DNA from: Rhizobium sp. SL42
Lineage (GTDB): Bacteria > Pseudomonadota > Alphaproteobacteria > Rhizobiales > Rhizobiaceae
Reading direction: 5' to 3'
NCBI RefSeq assembly: GCF_021729845.1
Contig: NZ_CP063397.1
Coordinates: forward strand, 758,001 to 822,000
Length of the DNA: 64,000 nt
Shown here piece after piece: positions 19,124 through 28,115 of this stretch. A program made the translations under genes and the position numbers. The notes beneath the pieces were generated by a model. It was not told where the DNA came from, made no database searches, and saw only the letters and a program-made list of their open reading frames with translations. The first letter of the stretch is position 1, and each line of letters begins with the position of its first letter.

Positions 19124-21007
19124 CTAGAATTCGATATCATCGCCCGGCAGGATGTCGCCTTCATCGTTCTCGACAATGGCTGGCGGCGGACGCGTGTCGT
19201 CCTCCTCCTCCATGGTTCCGGCCTTGATGCGGACGTCGGTGATCTTGGCGCCGGGAAAACGCGCAAGGATCGCTGCAACATCCGGGTCTTGCCGGGCATC
19301 GCGCAACCGCGTCTCGCGTGTCGTGTTCTCTACCTCGACAAGGGTCGGAGCCCCTTCCTCGCGGCTCAGAATGACCATCCACCGGATTTCGGTCCATTCT
19401 TCCAGCCGCTTCTGCAGGTCGCTGACCAGTGTTTTCGGCGCGTCGGGCGGCAGATTGATCTCCAGCCGTCCGGGTTCCAGCCGGACAAGCCGGACGAAGC
19501 CGCGCATCAGCGCCTTCAGGCGGGGATCGCGATTCTTGCTGCAAAGTTCTGCGATGTCTTCCAGCGACTTGATCTGGACCTTGGGTGCCGGCATTTCCTG
19601 CGGCTTGGGCTGCGCCCGCTCCATTGCGACGGGAAGTGCGTTGCCCGCGGGCACACTCTGCAGATGGGCAACCGGTTGGCTGGATGCGATCCGAGGCGCA
19701 CTGTCCGCTGACGGCTGGGCGACCGCCTGGACCCGCATCGCCATCGAGGCACCGCCGCCACCGCTACCGCCGTTTGGCCGTGGCGCAGAGGAACCGCGCT
19801 CCGCCGGCTGGCCGTCTGACATCTCAAGCAGACGGCGGGCCGCATCTTCCGGCGATGGCAGGTGTGCCGCATGCGCCAGGCGGATGATCACCATTTCCGC
19901 AGCACCGGCCGGACGCGACGAACCTTCCGCCTCGGGAATACCCTTCAACAGCATTTGCCACATGCGCGAAAGCGTGGTCACGGCAACGCTTTCCGCCAGC
20001 GATGCGCCACGGACGCGCTCCACCTCGCTCAGCGAAGCGTCCTGTGCGGCGGAGGGGATATATTTGAGGCGGGTCACCAGGTGGGTGAAGTCGGCCAGAT
20101 CTGTCAGCACAACGGTCGGGTTCGCTCCCGCCTCATACTGGCCACCGAATTCTTCCAGCGCAGCGGTGACATCGCCCCGAACAACGTGTTCGAAAAGATC
20201 GACGATGCGGGCCCGGTCGGCGAGGCCGAGCATCGAGCGCACCGCGTCTGCATGCACGACGCCGCTGCCATGCGCTATCGCCTGGTCGAGCAGGGACAGA
20301 CCGTCGCGCGCAGACCCTTCTGCGGCGCGTGCGATCATCGCCAGCGCTTCCTCGTCAGCCTGAATGCCTTCCTTCGATGAGATGGTCGAGAACAGACCGA
20401 CCAGATCGCTGGCGCTGATCCGCCGCAAATCGAAGCGTTGGCAGCGCGAAAGGACGGTAATCGGAACCTTGCGGATTTCGGTCGTCGCGAAGATGAACTT
20501 CACATGTTCCGGCGGCTCTTCGAGCGTCTTCAGGAGGCCGTTGAAGGCCGCCGTCGACAGCATGTGCACTTCGTCGATGATATAGACTTTGTAGCGCGCC
20601 GAAACCGGGCGGTAGCGCACCTGCTCGATGATCTCGCGGATATCGTCGATACCGGTATGCGAGGCGGCGTCCATCTCGATCACGTCGACATGCCGGCCTT
20701 CCATGATCGCCTGACAATGCTCGCCGGGAATGCGCAGATCGATCGTTGGCTTGTCGATGTCGGCTGTCTTGTAGTTGAGCGCGCGTGCCAGAATGCGGGC
20801 CGTGGTCGTCTTGCCCACTCCACGGACACCGGTCAGCATATAGGCCTGGGCAATGCGGCCGGTCTCGAACGCATTGGTCAGCGTGCGAACCATTGGCTCC
20901 TGGCCGACCATCAGGTCGGAGAAATCCTTGGGGCGATACTTGCGGGCAAGCACTCGATAGCCGCCGGGGGCGGTCTTGGCCTCTGCAGTGGGCTCCAAAT
21001 CGCTCAT
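19124..21007 (-). CDS. dnaX: DNA polymerase III subunit gamma/tau
   Basis: 627 residues. The AAA+ clamp-loader module has Walker [16 protein letters not shown] (about 60-74), a Walker B/DEVH-type motif (YIIDEVHML) and a sensor region. Domain III follows, then a Pro/Ser/Ala-rich linker (about 385-470) and a C-terminal tau-like region that binds DnaB and the alpha subunit. The zinc module normally inserted after the Walker A helix has lost most cysteines: only one Cys remains, in [12 protein letters not shown] see no clear A-rich slippery sequence that would produce a truncated gamma form. It lies immediately downstream of the SRP RNA gene on the same strand. Confidence 0.95.
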   Translation of the reverse strand: MSDLEPTAEAKTAPGGYRVLARKYRPKDFSDLMVGQEPMVRTLTNAFETGRIAQAYMLTGVRGVGKTTTARILARALNYKTADIDKPTIDLRIPGEHCQAIMEGRHVDVIEMDAASHTGIDDIREIIEQVRYRPVSARYKVYIIDEVHMLSTAAFNGLLKTLEEPPEHVKFIFATTEIRKVPITVLSRCQRFDLRRISASDLVGLFSTISSKEGIQADEEALAMIARAAEGSARDGLSLLDQAIAHGSGVVHADAVRSMLGLADRARIVDLFEHVVRGDVTAALEEFGGQYEAGANPTVVLTDLADFTHLVTRLKYIPSAAQDASLSEVERVRGASLAESVAVTTLSRMWQMLLKGIPEAEGSSRPAGAAEMVIIRLAHAAHLPSPEDAARRLLEMSDGQPAERGSSAPRPNGGSGGGGASMAMRVQAVAQPSADSAPRIASSQPVAHLQSVPAGNALPVAMERAQPKPQEMPAPKVQIKSLEDIAELCSKNRDPRLKALMRGFVRLVRLEPGRLEINLPPDAPKTLVSDLQKRLEEWTEIRWMVILSREEGAPTLVEVENTTRETRLRDARQDPDVAAILARFPGAKITDVRIKAGTMEEEDDTRPPPAIVENDEGDILPGDDIEF

Positions 21008-21091
21008 CGCGTTGCCAGCTTCCCCGTCCGCCCGGCTCGGGCATGGCGCGGCCCATGGTTTTGGATCACGGGCCGGAAATGAAGATGAGGT

Positions 21092-21187
21092 GGGAGGCTG
21101 GCACGATGACCCGTGCCGCGCTCGTTAGGGCTGCTTCCTTCCGGATCTGACCCGGTTGGCGAGTGGCTCGTCCACCACCAACCTCCC
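21092..21187 (-). ncRNA. ffs: signal recognition particle RNA (4.5S type)
   Basis: On the minus strand the conserved domain IV core is visible: GGTCAGATCCGGAAGGAAGC at about 21128-21154, the Ffh-binding asymmetric and symmetric loops with the GGAA tetraloop. The ends pair as GGGAGGTTGG (from 21187) with CCAGCCTCCC (to 21092), giving a hairpin of about 96 nt without an Alu domain. The short loop sequence matches the bacterial small SRP class. The boundaries are set from the terminal helix and may be off by a few bases. Confidence 0.95.
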
Positions 21188-21250
21188 GAGGTGACATATC
21201 GGCAATAACGACGGCAAATGCAAGCCAAGCCCGCAAAAAACTGCTACAGC

Positions 21251-21685
21251 ATGGAAAAACAACAGCGGAGAAACACCTTGGAGCCATTTGTTCTCGATGA
21301 GCGTCTCGCGCGCGACAGCCAGTCCATCCTCAAGCTGGGGCTTTGCGATCTGAGGCTTGCCCACGATAGCCGCTGGCCATGGTTGATCCTTGTGCCGCAG
21401 CGATCAGGCGTGAGCGAAGTTTTCGATCTCACCCCGCTTGATCAGGCGATGCTCACCTTCGAACAGGTGACGGTTGCGGCCGCCTTGAAGAAAGTCACCG
21501 GTGCGACCAAGATCAACATCGCGGCAATTGGCAATGTCGTGCGCCAACTCCATGTCCATGTGGTCGCCCGCTTTGAGGATGATCCGAACTGGCCGGGTCC
21601 GATCTGGGGGCATGGCTCGCCAATTGCTCATTCCGACGATACATTCAATGCGCTCAAGTCCCGGATGCTCGAAGCCCTGCAATGA
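21251..21685 (+). CDS. HIT-family nucleotide hydrolase-like protein
   Basis: 144 residues from ATG 21251; TTG and GTG alternatives nearby cannot be excluded. The histidine triad reads QLHVHVVAR rather than HxHxHxx: the first His is Gln, but the middle (nucleophilic) and last His remain. The LGLCDLRL and WPWLILVPQR strands are typical of a rhizobial HIT group. HIT enzymes hydrolyse or transfer nucleoside phosphates. The stop overlaps the nudC start (ATGA), so the two are translated together, which suggests related nucleotide metabolism. Confidence 0.85.
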   Translation: MEKQQRRNTLEPFVLDERLARDSQSILKLGLCDLRLAHDSRWPWLILVPQRSGVSEVFDLTPLDQAMLTFEQVTVAAALKKVTGATKINIAAIGNVVRQLHVHVVARFEDDPNWPGPIWGHGSPIAHSDDTFNALKSRMLEALQ

Positions 21686-22641
21686 CAAAACGATCCATTT
21701 TTGATACATCCGCGCCTCATCCCGAGGCCAGTGCACTCACCGCCTTTTCCGGCAATGGTCTTGATCGCAATGCCGAGCATCGCACGGAGGAGAGCCTTGC
21801 CCATGCGATGGCGGTCGAAGGGACCCACCTGCTGGCCTTTGCCGGCAATCGCCTGGTGTTCAAGCACGATGGCCAGATCCTCGATCCGCTCTTTGCGCCC
21901 TACGAACTGGCCGGCCTTGAACCAGACCTCGACGGCGCGGTTCTGCTGGGCAACAAGCCGAACGGCGAGCCGCGCGTTGCCGTGCCGGTGAATGCCGGCG
22001 AAGAACAGCTGGCTATGAATTACAAGGCGCTCACAGCGCGCGAACTGTTCCGGGAATCAGGCGTTGACGAGGAGCTCGTCGGCGAAGCGGCGCAAGGTTT
22101 CAGCCTGCTGCACTGGAACGCGGAAAACCGTTTCTGCGGCAGCTGTGGTCACACGATGGAAATGCGCATCGGTGGCTACAAGCGCGAATGCCTTTCCTGC
22201 GGAAGGGTGGCCTTTCCCCGCACGGATCCGGTTGTCATCATGATGACCATCGATGAGGTGAATGATCGCTGCCTTCTGGGGCGGGGCGGCCATTTTCCCG
22301 AAGGCATGTATTCCTGCCTAGCCGGCTTCATAGAGCCTGCGGAGACGATTGAGAATGCGGTTCGCCGGGAGACCTTCGAGGAATCGGGCATCGCAATAGG
22401 GCGGGTCCGCTATCATGCCACCCAGCCTTGGCCGATGCCGCATCAGTTGATGATCGGCTGTTATGCCGAGGCCCTGTCGCTCGATGTGACGCGCGATGAG
22501 GCCGAACTGGCCGATTGCCGCTGGTTCACGCGTGCGGAAGTGCAGTCGATGATCGATCTGACCAGCGAAACCGTCAAGGCGCCGGCCAATGGGACCATCG
22601 CCCATCGATTGATGAGCGATTGGCTTGACTGGACGCGCTGA
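21682..22641 (+). CDS. nudC: NAD(H) diphosphatase / RNA de-NADding Nudix enzyme
   Basis: 319 residues. A zinc ribbon (FCGSCGHTMEMRIGGYKRECLSCG) precedes the Nudix domain; the Nudix box is complete (GFIEPAETIENAVRRETFEESGI, matching GX5EX7REUXEEXGU). The SQPWPMPHQLM-type motif that defines NudC reads TQPWPMPHQLM. The enzyme splits NADH to NMNH and AMP and removes NAD caps from RNA. The start overlaps the HIT gene by four bases. Confidence 0.94.
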   Translation: MTKRSIFDTSAPHPEASALTAFSGNGLDRNAEHRTEESLAHAMAVEGTHLLAFAGNRLVFKHDGQILDPLFAPYELAGLEPDLDGAVLLGNKPNGEPRVAVPVNAGEEQLAMNYKALTARELFRESGVDEELVGEAAQGFSLLHWNAENRFCGSCGHTMEMRIGGYKRECLSCGRVAFPRTDPVVIMMTIDEVNDRCLLGRGGHFPEGMYSCLAGFIEPAETIENAVRRETFEESGIAIGRVRYHATQPWPMPHQLMIGCYAEALSLDVTRDEAELADCRWFTRAEVQSMIDLTSETVKAPANGTIAHRLMSDWLDWTR

Positions 22642-22661
22642 GCGCCCGGTCTCTTCTGGCG

Positions 22662-23513
22662 TCAAAGCTTACCGCGCATCGCATGCGCCTTGTAGACGCC
22701 GAGAACGCGAACCTTTTCGGAGAAGAACCGAAGTTCTTCCAGGGCCCGCTTCACCGGCGCGTCGTCCGGATGTCCTTCGATATCGGCATAGAACTGCGTG
22801 GCGATGAATTTGCCGCCGATCTGGTAGCTTTCCAGCTTCGTCATGTTGACGCCATTGGTGGCAAAACCGCCCATCGCCTTGTAGAGCGCCGCCGGCAGGT
22901 TGCGGACATTGAAGACGAAGGTGGTGATGAAAATCTCGTCGTCGCTCTTGCGCTTAGGCTCGTGTTCATCGCGCGACAGCACGACGAAACGGGTCACGTT
23001 GTTGTCGGAATCCTCGACATTTTCGGCGATGATATCGAGACCGTAGAGCGACGACGCCAGTCGCGGCGCGAGAGCCGCCATGCTGCGGTCCCCCCGCTCC
23101 GACACCTGTTTGGCAGCACCGGCGGTGTCGCCCGCGACCACCGCCTTCCAGCCATGGCTGCGGATGATCTTGCGGCATTGTCCCAGCGCATGGATATGGC
23201 TGTGCACGGTGCGGATCTCGTCGAGCTTCACCCCTGGCAGGACCATCAGCTGGAAACGGATCGGCATGAAATACTCGCCGATGATATGCAGCCGCGACAG
23301 CGGCAGCAGGTAGTGGATATCGGCGACGCGGCCGGCCAGCGTGTTCTCGATCGGGATCATCGCCAGATCGACGTCGCCGGTCTCCAGCGCCACGAAGGCG
23401 TCCTCGAAGGTCGGGCAGGGCAGCGGCTCCATTGACGGAAACATGTCCCGGCAGGCCATGTCGGAATTGGCGCCAAAGTCGCCCTGGAAGGAAATCTTGT
23501 TGGTCGGGGCCAA
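22662..23513 (-). CDS. pheA: prephenate dehydratase
   Basis: 283 residues, monofunctional (no chorismate mutase domain). The catalytic PDT domain has the two-lobe pattern with the conserved TRF motif (NNVTRFVVLSRDE). It is followed by a C-terminal ACT domain (IFITTFVFNVRNLPAALYKAM ... KLESYQIGG) with the ESRP-like ESYQ site that binds phenylalanine for feedback inhibition. It makes phenylpyruvate from prephenate. It directly follows kdsB (12-base gap), forming a kdsB-pheA operon, and converges with nudC. Confidence 0.95.
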   Translation of the reverse strand: MAPTNKISFQGDFGANSDMACRDMFPSMEPLPCPTFEDAFVALETGDVDLAMIPIENTLAGRVADIHYLLPLSRLHIIGEYFMPIRFQLMVLPGVKLDEIRTVHSHIHALGQCRKIIRSHGWKAVVAGDTAGAAKQVSERGDRSMAALAPRLASSLYGLDIIAENVEDSDNNVTRFVVLSRDEHEPKRKSDDEIFITTFVFNVRNLPAALYKAMGGFATNGVNMTKLESYQIGGKFIATQFYADIEGHPDDAPVKRALEELRFFSEKVRVLGVYKAHAMRGKL

Positions 23514-23525
23514 GGGTATGCGTCC

Positions 23526-24281
23526 TTAAATGGAGTGGGCCGAAAGAATGCGGCGGGCTTTCTCGAGGTCGTCCGGCGTGTCGACGCCGAGCGGCACGGT
23601 CTTCACGATCTCGACATCGATGCGCATCCCGGCTTCAAGCGCTCTGAGCTGTTCGAGCGATTCGCGCTTTTCCAGCGTCGAGGGCGATAGCGAGACGAAC
23701 CGCTCCAGCGCGCGTCGGCGATAGGCATAGAGGCCGATATGGTGGTAGAGCGGTCCAGCACCATGCGGTGCTGTGGCGCGGGTGAAATACAGGGCCCGCA
23801 GTCGTGTATCGCCAAGCGGCGATCCGATCACTTTGACGACGTTGGGATTGGTCTTTTCAGCCTCGTCCTCGATTTCCACCGTCAGCGTTGCGATATCGAC
23901 GGCGTCGTTGTCCAGCGGCCGCAAGGCGGCGCGGATGGTCTGCGGATCGATGGTCGGCAGGTCGCCCTGCACATTGATGACGATCTCGGCTTTGCCGTCG
24001 GGATCGATGATGTTCAAGGCTTCAAAGATGCGGTCCGAGCCGGACTGATGATCGGCACGCGTCATCACGACCTCGAAGCCGGCCGCGGCGACGGCATCGA
24101 ACGTCCGCTGGTCATCCACCGCAACGATGATTCGTCCGACATCGGCCTCCTGTGCCCGCTTGGCCACCTGAACGATCATCGGCAGGCCGCAAATGTCCGC
24201 CAAAGGCTTGCCGGGAAGGCGGGTAGAGGCCATGCGGGCGGGAATTAGTACCACGGTTTTTCCGCTATCGTCTTTATTCAT
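23526..24281 (-). CDS. kdsB: 3-deoxy-manno-octulosonate cytidylyltransferase (CMP-KDO synthetase)
   Basis: 251 residues from ATG 24281, with AAGGGG upstream; an in-frame start at 24389 adds 36 residues without family character. The nucleotide-binding signature [15 protein letters not shown] is at residues about 13-27, with the NVQGDLP metal/substrate motif later. It activates KDO for lipopolysaccharide inner-core synthesis. It diverges from the cytochrome c gene. Confidence 0.95.
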   Translation of the reverse strand: MNKDDSGKTVVLIPARMASTRLPGKPLADICGLPMIVQVAKRAQEADVGRIIVAVDDQRTFDAVAAAGFEVVMTRADHQSGSDRIFEALNIIDPDGKAEIVINVQGDLPTIDPQTIRAALRPLDNDAVDIATLTVEIEDEAEKTNPNVVKVIGSPLGDTRLRALYFTRATAPHGAGPLYHHIGLYAYRRRALERFVSLSPSTLEKRESLEQLRALEAGMRIDVEIVKTVPLGVDTPDDLEKARRILSAHSI

Positions 24282-24434
24282 GCCTAACCCCTTCAAATCA
24301 CCGCGCAGAAGTGTCAATAAGTCCCAGTTGCGGGACCATAATCGTGTTGCATGTGTTATGCAAAAGACATAGGTTCCGCGCGATTTCAAGATCGCTCGGT
24401 TGCTGATCGGCCGGCTGCATGGGGAGCTTTGCAG

Positions 24435-24995
24435 ATGAATTCTTACGTGAATATGGGCGTGGGTGCCTTTCTGGGCACCGTCTTCGTCCTGATGTCTGTG
24501 TCAATCGCCTCGGAAGGGATTTTCCATTCGGAACATCCTGAGAAGGAAGGTTTTGCCATCGTGGCCGAAGCATCCGGCGAAGGCGAGGCTGCTCCGGAAG
24601 CGGCGGCGGCTGTGCCGATCGCGGTTCTTCTGGCCAGCGCCGATGCAGCGGTCGGTGAAGGCGTCTTTAAGAAATGCGCGAGCTGTCACACGGTCGACAA
24701 GGGCGGCGCCAACAAGGTTGGCCCGAATCTCTTTGGCCTTGTCGACCGCCCGATCGCCTCGCATGAAGGTTTCAGCTATTCGGCTGCCATGAAGGATTTC
24801 TCCAAGGGCGGCGCCGAACTCTGGACCTGGGATCATCTGAACGCCTTCCTGACGGCGCCGAAAAAGCATATCCCGGGCACCGCCATGGGCTTCGCCGGCA
24901 TTAAGAAGGATGAAGAGCGCGCCAACCTGATCATGTATCTGCACACCATGGCAGACGCTCCGGTCGCGCTGCCTGCGCCGCCGGCGACCAACTGA
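24435..24995 (+). CDS. membrane-anchored c-type cytochrome (CycM-like)
   Basis: 186 residues from ATG 24435, with GGGGAG upstream. An uncleaved N-terminal helix (residues ~8-27) anchors it, followed by an Ala/Glu-rich linker. The class I cytochrome domain has heme motif CASCH (Cys81, Cys84, His85), the [11 protein letters not shown] segment and the axial methionine in PGTAMGF. CycM-type cytochromes carry electrons from the bc1 complex to aa3 oxidase in rhizobia. A terminator follows at 25018-25047. Confidence 0.9.
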   Translation: MNSYVNMGVGAFLGTVFVLMSVSIASEGIFHSEHPEKEGFAIVAEASGEGEAAPEAAAAVPIAVLLASADAAVGEGVFKKCASCHTVDKGGANKVGPNLFGLVDRPIASHEGFSYSAAMKDFSKGGAELWTWDHLNAFLTAPKKHIPGTAMGFAGIKKDEERANLIMYLHTMADAPVALPAPPATN

Positions 24996-25017
24996 TCCTT
25001 CAGATTGCCCGCATTCA

Positions 25018-25047
25018 TGCCCGGCCTAGCGCCGGGCATTTTTGTTT
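25018..25047 (+). terminator. intrinsic terminator after cytochrome c gene
   Basis: An 8-bp stem (25018-25025 with 25031-25038) with a 5-base loop is followed by TTTTTGTTT. It lies 23 bases after the cytochrome stop and before the converging AEC gene. Confidence 0.9.
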
Positions 25048-25080
25048 GGTTCGGCAGTTGCGTTGCGATTGTCTCCTGCT

Positions 25081-26025
25081 TCAGAGAAGCAGCATGGCCC
25101 AGAGCGAGACGCTGACCACGCCGATCGCTGTCGATTGAGTGATGATCGAGGCCGCAAGTCCCTGGCCTACGCCAAAGCGGCTGGCGATCAGCCAGGCGTT
25201 GATCCCTGTCGGCACGCACGATGTGAGCACGAGCGCTGCGGTCCACTGTGGACTGAGGCCAAGCAGGGTGGCAACCAGCCACACGGTTGCCGGCATCACG
25301 ACCAGCTTGATCGCAGTCATGACGCTTGCGATCCGCACATTGCCCGCCAAGCCATATTTTGTCAGCGTCATGCCAAGCGAGATCAAGGCCGCAGGTGCTG
25401 CCATCCCTGCCACCTGGCCGACGATGCCGTCCAGCATCAGTGGCATCTTGAGGCCGACGATCTGCAGCGCCAGTCCCGCCATCAGGCCGATGATCAGCGG
25501 GTTGCGGATGAGATTTGCTCCGACCTGACGCGAAACGGCCAGAATGCCTTCCGATGGGCGGTCCGTTGTCTTCTGCTCGGCCCTTTCCATCGCAACGGTG
25601 CCGGCGATCATCATCAACGGCAGATGCACGGCCAGCAGGATCGACATGGCGACGATTCCATCCGGACCGACCGTGCGGTCGACCAGGGGCAGGCCAATGA
25701 AGACATTGTTGGCGAAGGCGCCCGAAAGCCCCGCCAGAACACCGATGCGCTGATCGCGGCCGAAGAACCGCGTTGCAATGATGTGACCCAGCGTCCAGGC
25801 GACCGCCACCCCGGCAAAATAGGCGATCCACAACCGGAAGGGCGATGCGCCATGGAAATCGGCATTGGCGATGGTGCGGAACATCAGCATCGGCACCGCT
25901 ACCCTGAACACGAAGTCGCCGAGCCCGTCTCCGATGTCTGCCTTGAGGATCTTCAGCCGCACCAGCGACCAGCCGAACAGAATGAGAATGAAGATGGGCA
26001 GAACGTCTTGGGCAACGGATGACAT
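25081..26025 (-). CDS. AEC-family membrane transporter
   Basis: 314 residues with about ten hydrophobic helices in two five-helix halves, e.g. VLPIFILILFGWSLVRL at the N-terminus and the half-closing GLSGAFANNVFIGLPL, the Asn/Gly/Pro-rich crossover typical of auxin efflux carrier (PF03547) proteins. Bacterial members include malonate (MdcF) and other organic-acid carriers; the substrate is undetermined. It is monocistronic and converges with the cytochrome gene. Confidence 0.85.
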   Translation of the reverse strand: MSSVAQDVLPIFILILFGWSLVRLKILKADIGDGLGDFVFRVAVPMLMFRTIANADFHGASPFRLWIAYFAGVAVAWTLGHIIATRFFGRDQRIGVLAGLSGAFANNVFIGLPLVDRTVGPDGIVAMSILLAVHLPLMMIAGTVAMERAEQKTTDRPSEGILAVSRQVGANLIRNPLIIGLMAGLALQIVGLKMPLMLDGIVGQVAGMAAPAALISLGMTLTKYGLAGNVRIASVMTAIKLVVMPATVWLVATLLGLSPQWTAALVLTSCVPTGINAWLIASRFGVGQGLAASIITQSTAIGVVSVSLWAMLLL

Positions 26026-26112
26026 GAAAGGGGCGACTCGCGGAAAACAGACGGGCTTTTTTCTTAGACCCTGAAGTCGCCGGCGACCAGCCTCGGAAGG
26101 CTCGGCTCAAAA

Positions 26113-26140
26113 CGACAAAAAGCAGGCAATGCCTGCTTTT
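26113..26140 (-). terminator. intrinsic terminator, minus-strand biased
   Basis: A 10-bp stem (26118-26127 with 26131-26140) with a 3-base loop. On the minus strand the GC stem is followed by five T and then GTCGTTTTG; on the plus strand by only four T. It would stop a minus-strand transcript arriving from 26141-26310, upstream of the AEC gene. Confidence 0.75.
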
Positions 26141-26310
26141 ACGCCCGGTCGAGCCGGGACCTGCATCCTCGCCGCCAGTACATCCGTGGTCAGCGTGGCC
26201 AGGTTGTGGAACCTGTCATGGTTCTTCGGAGCGGCGCTGGGGAGCTTATGCCGTCCGCACATGCATCTCCTAGCCCGGCAAGGTAACAGCCGCATGACAT
26301 TAAGAACCTC
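26113..26310 (-). ncRNA. candidate structured small RNA
   Basis: On the minus strand a 7-bp stem (26302-26308 with 26220-26226) encloses about 75 bases. A 5-bp hairpin (26201-26214), a CCGG-type hairpin (26144-26158) and a 10-bp hairpin with a 3-base loop followed by TTTTT (26118-26140, T-run to 26113) follow. The array of hairpins ending in a good terminator has no protein gene upstream on that strand to be terminated. I do not recognise the family. The promoter position is uncertain. Confidence 0.4.
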
Positions 26311-26379
26311 GCCGCCCCTTTCAAACACGGGAAAAAAGGCTATGACCGTTTTGCCAAGACAACGGAGCCCAAGACCATC

Positions 26380-27372
26380 ATGAGCCGATTCGACGTCCTC
26401 ACTGTCGGTAATGCCATCGTCGACATTATTTCCCGCTGCGATGATCGCTTTCTCCTCGACAACGAGATTACCAAGGGCGCGATGAACCTGATTGATGCCG
26501 AGCGTGCCGAACGGCTCTACAGCCTGATGGGTCCTGCGGTCGAGGCATCCGGCGGCAGCGCCGGCAATACCGCAGCCGGCATCGCCAATTTCGGCGGCAA
26601 GGCCGCGTATTTCGGCAAGGTGGCCGAAGACCAGTTGGGTGAGATTTTCACCCACGACATTCGCGCCCAGGGCGTGCATTTCGAAACAAGACCGCGCGGA
26701 ACCCAGCCGCCGACGGCGCGCAGCATGATTTTCGTCACCGAAGACGGCGAGCGTTCGATGAACACCTATCTCGGCGCCTGTGTCGAGCTTGGCCCGGAAG
26801 ATGTCGAGCCGGAGGTTGTCGCCCAGTCCAAGGTGACCTATTTCGAAGGATATCTCTGGGATCCGCCGCGCGCCAAGCAGGCAATCTTGGAATGCGCCCG
26901 CATTGCCCATGAAAATGGTCGCGAAATGTCGATGACATTGTCCGACAGCTTTTGCGTTGGCCGCTACCGCGAGGAATTTCTCGATCTGATGCGCTCAGGC
27001 ACGGTCGATATTGTTTTTGCCAATGAGCAGGAAGCCCTGTCGCTCTACGAAACGGATGATTTCGCCGTTGCCCTCGACCGCATCGCCGCCGACTGCAAGC
27101 TTGCGGCTGTCACCATGGGTGAAAATGGTGCCGTCGTGGTCAAGGGCGACCAGCGCATTCGCGTCCCCGCAACTCTGGTCACCAATCTTCTGGATACGAC
27201 CGGTGCCGGCGACCTCTTCGCCTCGGGTTTCCTCTTTGGCTATACCAAGGATCGTTCGCTCGAGGATTGCGCCCGCCTGGGCTGCTATGCCGCCGGTGTC
27301 GTCATCCAGCAGATCGGCCCGCGCCCGATGAGTTCGCTGGACAAGGGTGCGCGCGCCGCGGGCCTGCTTTAG
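26380..27372 (+). CDS. adenosine kinase-like PfkB family sugar kinase
   Basis: 330 residues. The N-terminal PfkB motif reads GGSAGNTAAGIANFGG (about 53-68) and the C-terminal signature DTTGAGDLFASGFLFG (about 269-284) holds the catalytic Asp (GAGD). Sequence style matches the alphaproteobacterial adenosine-kinase group, which phosphorylates nucleosides or ribose-like sugars. It is monocistronic, ended by a hairpin that includes its stop codon (27361-27380). Confidence 0.87.
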   Translation: MSRFDVLTVGNAIVDIISRCDDRFLLDNEITKGAMNLIDAERAERLYSLMGPAVEASGGSAGNTAAGIANFGGKAAYFGKVAEDQLGEIFTHDIRAQGVHFETRPRGTQPPTARSMIFVTEDGERSMNTYLGACVELGPEDVEPEVVAQSKVTYFEGYLWDPPRAKQAILECARIAHENGREMSMTLSDSFCVGRYREEFLDLMRSGTVDIVFANEQEALSLYETDDFAVALDRIAADCKLAAVTMGENGAVVVKGDQRIRVPATLVTNLLDTTGAGDLFASGFLFGYTKDRSLEDCARLGCYAAGVVIQQIGPRPMSSLDKGARAAGLL

Positions 27373-27386
27373 GGCAGGCCTTATTT
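27361..27386 (+). terminator. terminator overlapping the stop codon of the PfkB gene
   Basis: A 7-bp stem (27361-27367 with 27374-27380) with a 6-base loop contains the TAG stop, followed by TTATTTG. The SH3 gene on the minus strand ends at 27381, so the same hairpin may serve both converging genes. Confidence 0.65.
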
Positions 27387-27923
27387 GAAGGCCTCTCCGG
27401 GATAGGCACCCCAGATTTCCGCCTGCGCCACCCAGCCGGAAACCCCCTTGGTCTCGGCCTTGCACCAGTTGCCGTTGCACTCGTCGATCTTGAGCACGAC
27501 ACCGGGCTCGAGTTTCGCAATGACGGCAGCAGAAGACATGGAATCGCGCCGCATCATGACATAGACATTGTCGCCATTGGCGCGCATCCATGGGGCGGCA
27601 ACAGCGGTGCGTTCGCCCGAAAGCAGCGTTTGGTTCACCCAGCCTTCGGTTCCGTCGGCATCGCGGATCTGCCGCCAGTTTTCATATTCGCGGATGATTT
27701 CGACCGGCAGTCCCGATTTGAGATAGCGCCAGGATACGGCGTAGTCGGTGCTCGGTCCGATCCGCAGATTGACCTTTTCCGCCTTCAGGCTGACAAAGCG
27801 AGGCAAAGGCAGTCCGCTGGATCCCTTGGTCATTGCCTGGGCAACGGCGCTCTCGGTCGCAGCCACCAGCGACAGGAGCAGGATGCACGAAGCAAAACTG
27901 ATTTGGAGCGCTTTCCGATTCAT
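27381..27923 (-). CDS. exported SH3-domain (bacterial SH3) protein
   Basis: 180 residues from ATG 27923. The N-terminus is a signal peptide (KALQISFASCILLLSLVAA, cleavage near AVAQA). Two bacterial SH3 units follow: VNLRIGPSTDYAVSWRYLKSG ... GTEGWVNQTLLSG and the second half with VYVMMRRDSMSSAAVIAKLEPG ... KGVSGWVAQAEIWG. Such domains bind cell-wall or protein ligands in the periplasm. It is divergent from the 2-hydroxyacid dehydrogenase gene. Specific role unknown. Confidence 0.85.
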   Translation of the reverse strand: MNRKALQISFASCILLLSLVAATESAVAQAMTKGSSGLPLPRFVSLKAEKVNLRIGPSTDYAVSWRYLKSGLPVEIIREYENWRQIRDADGTEGWVNQTLLSGERTAVAAPWMRANGDNVYVMMRRDSMSSAAVIAKLEPGVVLKIDECNGNWCKAETKGVSGWVAQAEIWGAYPGEAFK

Positions 27924-28115
27924 ACTGTATCCGACTATGCGATGATGGAAGGGCATTTTGCGAACACCGAACCTGTTCCGGCAGGCATTGAGACAAATCC
28001 GGAATGGCGAGCGAGTTTTGTTTGTCTTCGCCAGCGGGTTTGCTAGAAATTGCTCTTTGGGGGGAGTATCCCCCGTCTTGGTTAACGAGTTCTGAACAAG
28101 GCATTGATCCGTCCG

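Larger units (their letters stand above)
26026..26379. other. 354-bp intergenic region before adenosine-kinase-like gene
   Basis: No protein gene is supported. The minus strand carries several stem-loops followed by a terminator (26113-26140), listed separately as a candidate structured RNA. On the plus strand the last ~70 bases must hold the promoter and leader of the PfkB gene; a ribosome site before its ATG is weak (ACGGAGCCC about ten bases upstream). Confidence 0.6.

Noticed and set aside
26113..26310. 6S RNA as the identity of the candidate structured RNA
   Set aside because: The ends do not pair into the single long hairpin with a central bubble that 6S requires; the GGCGGCGAGG copies are direct rather than inverted repeats.
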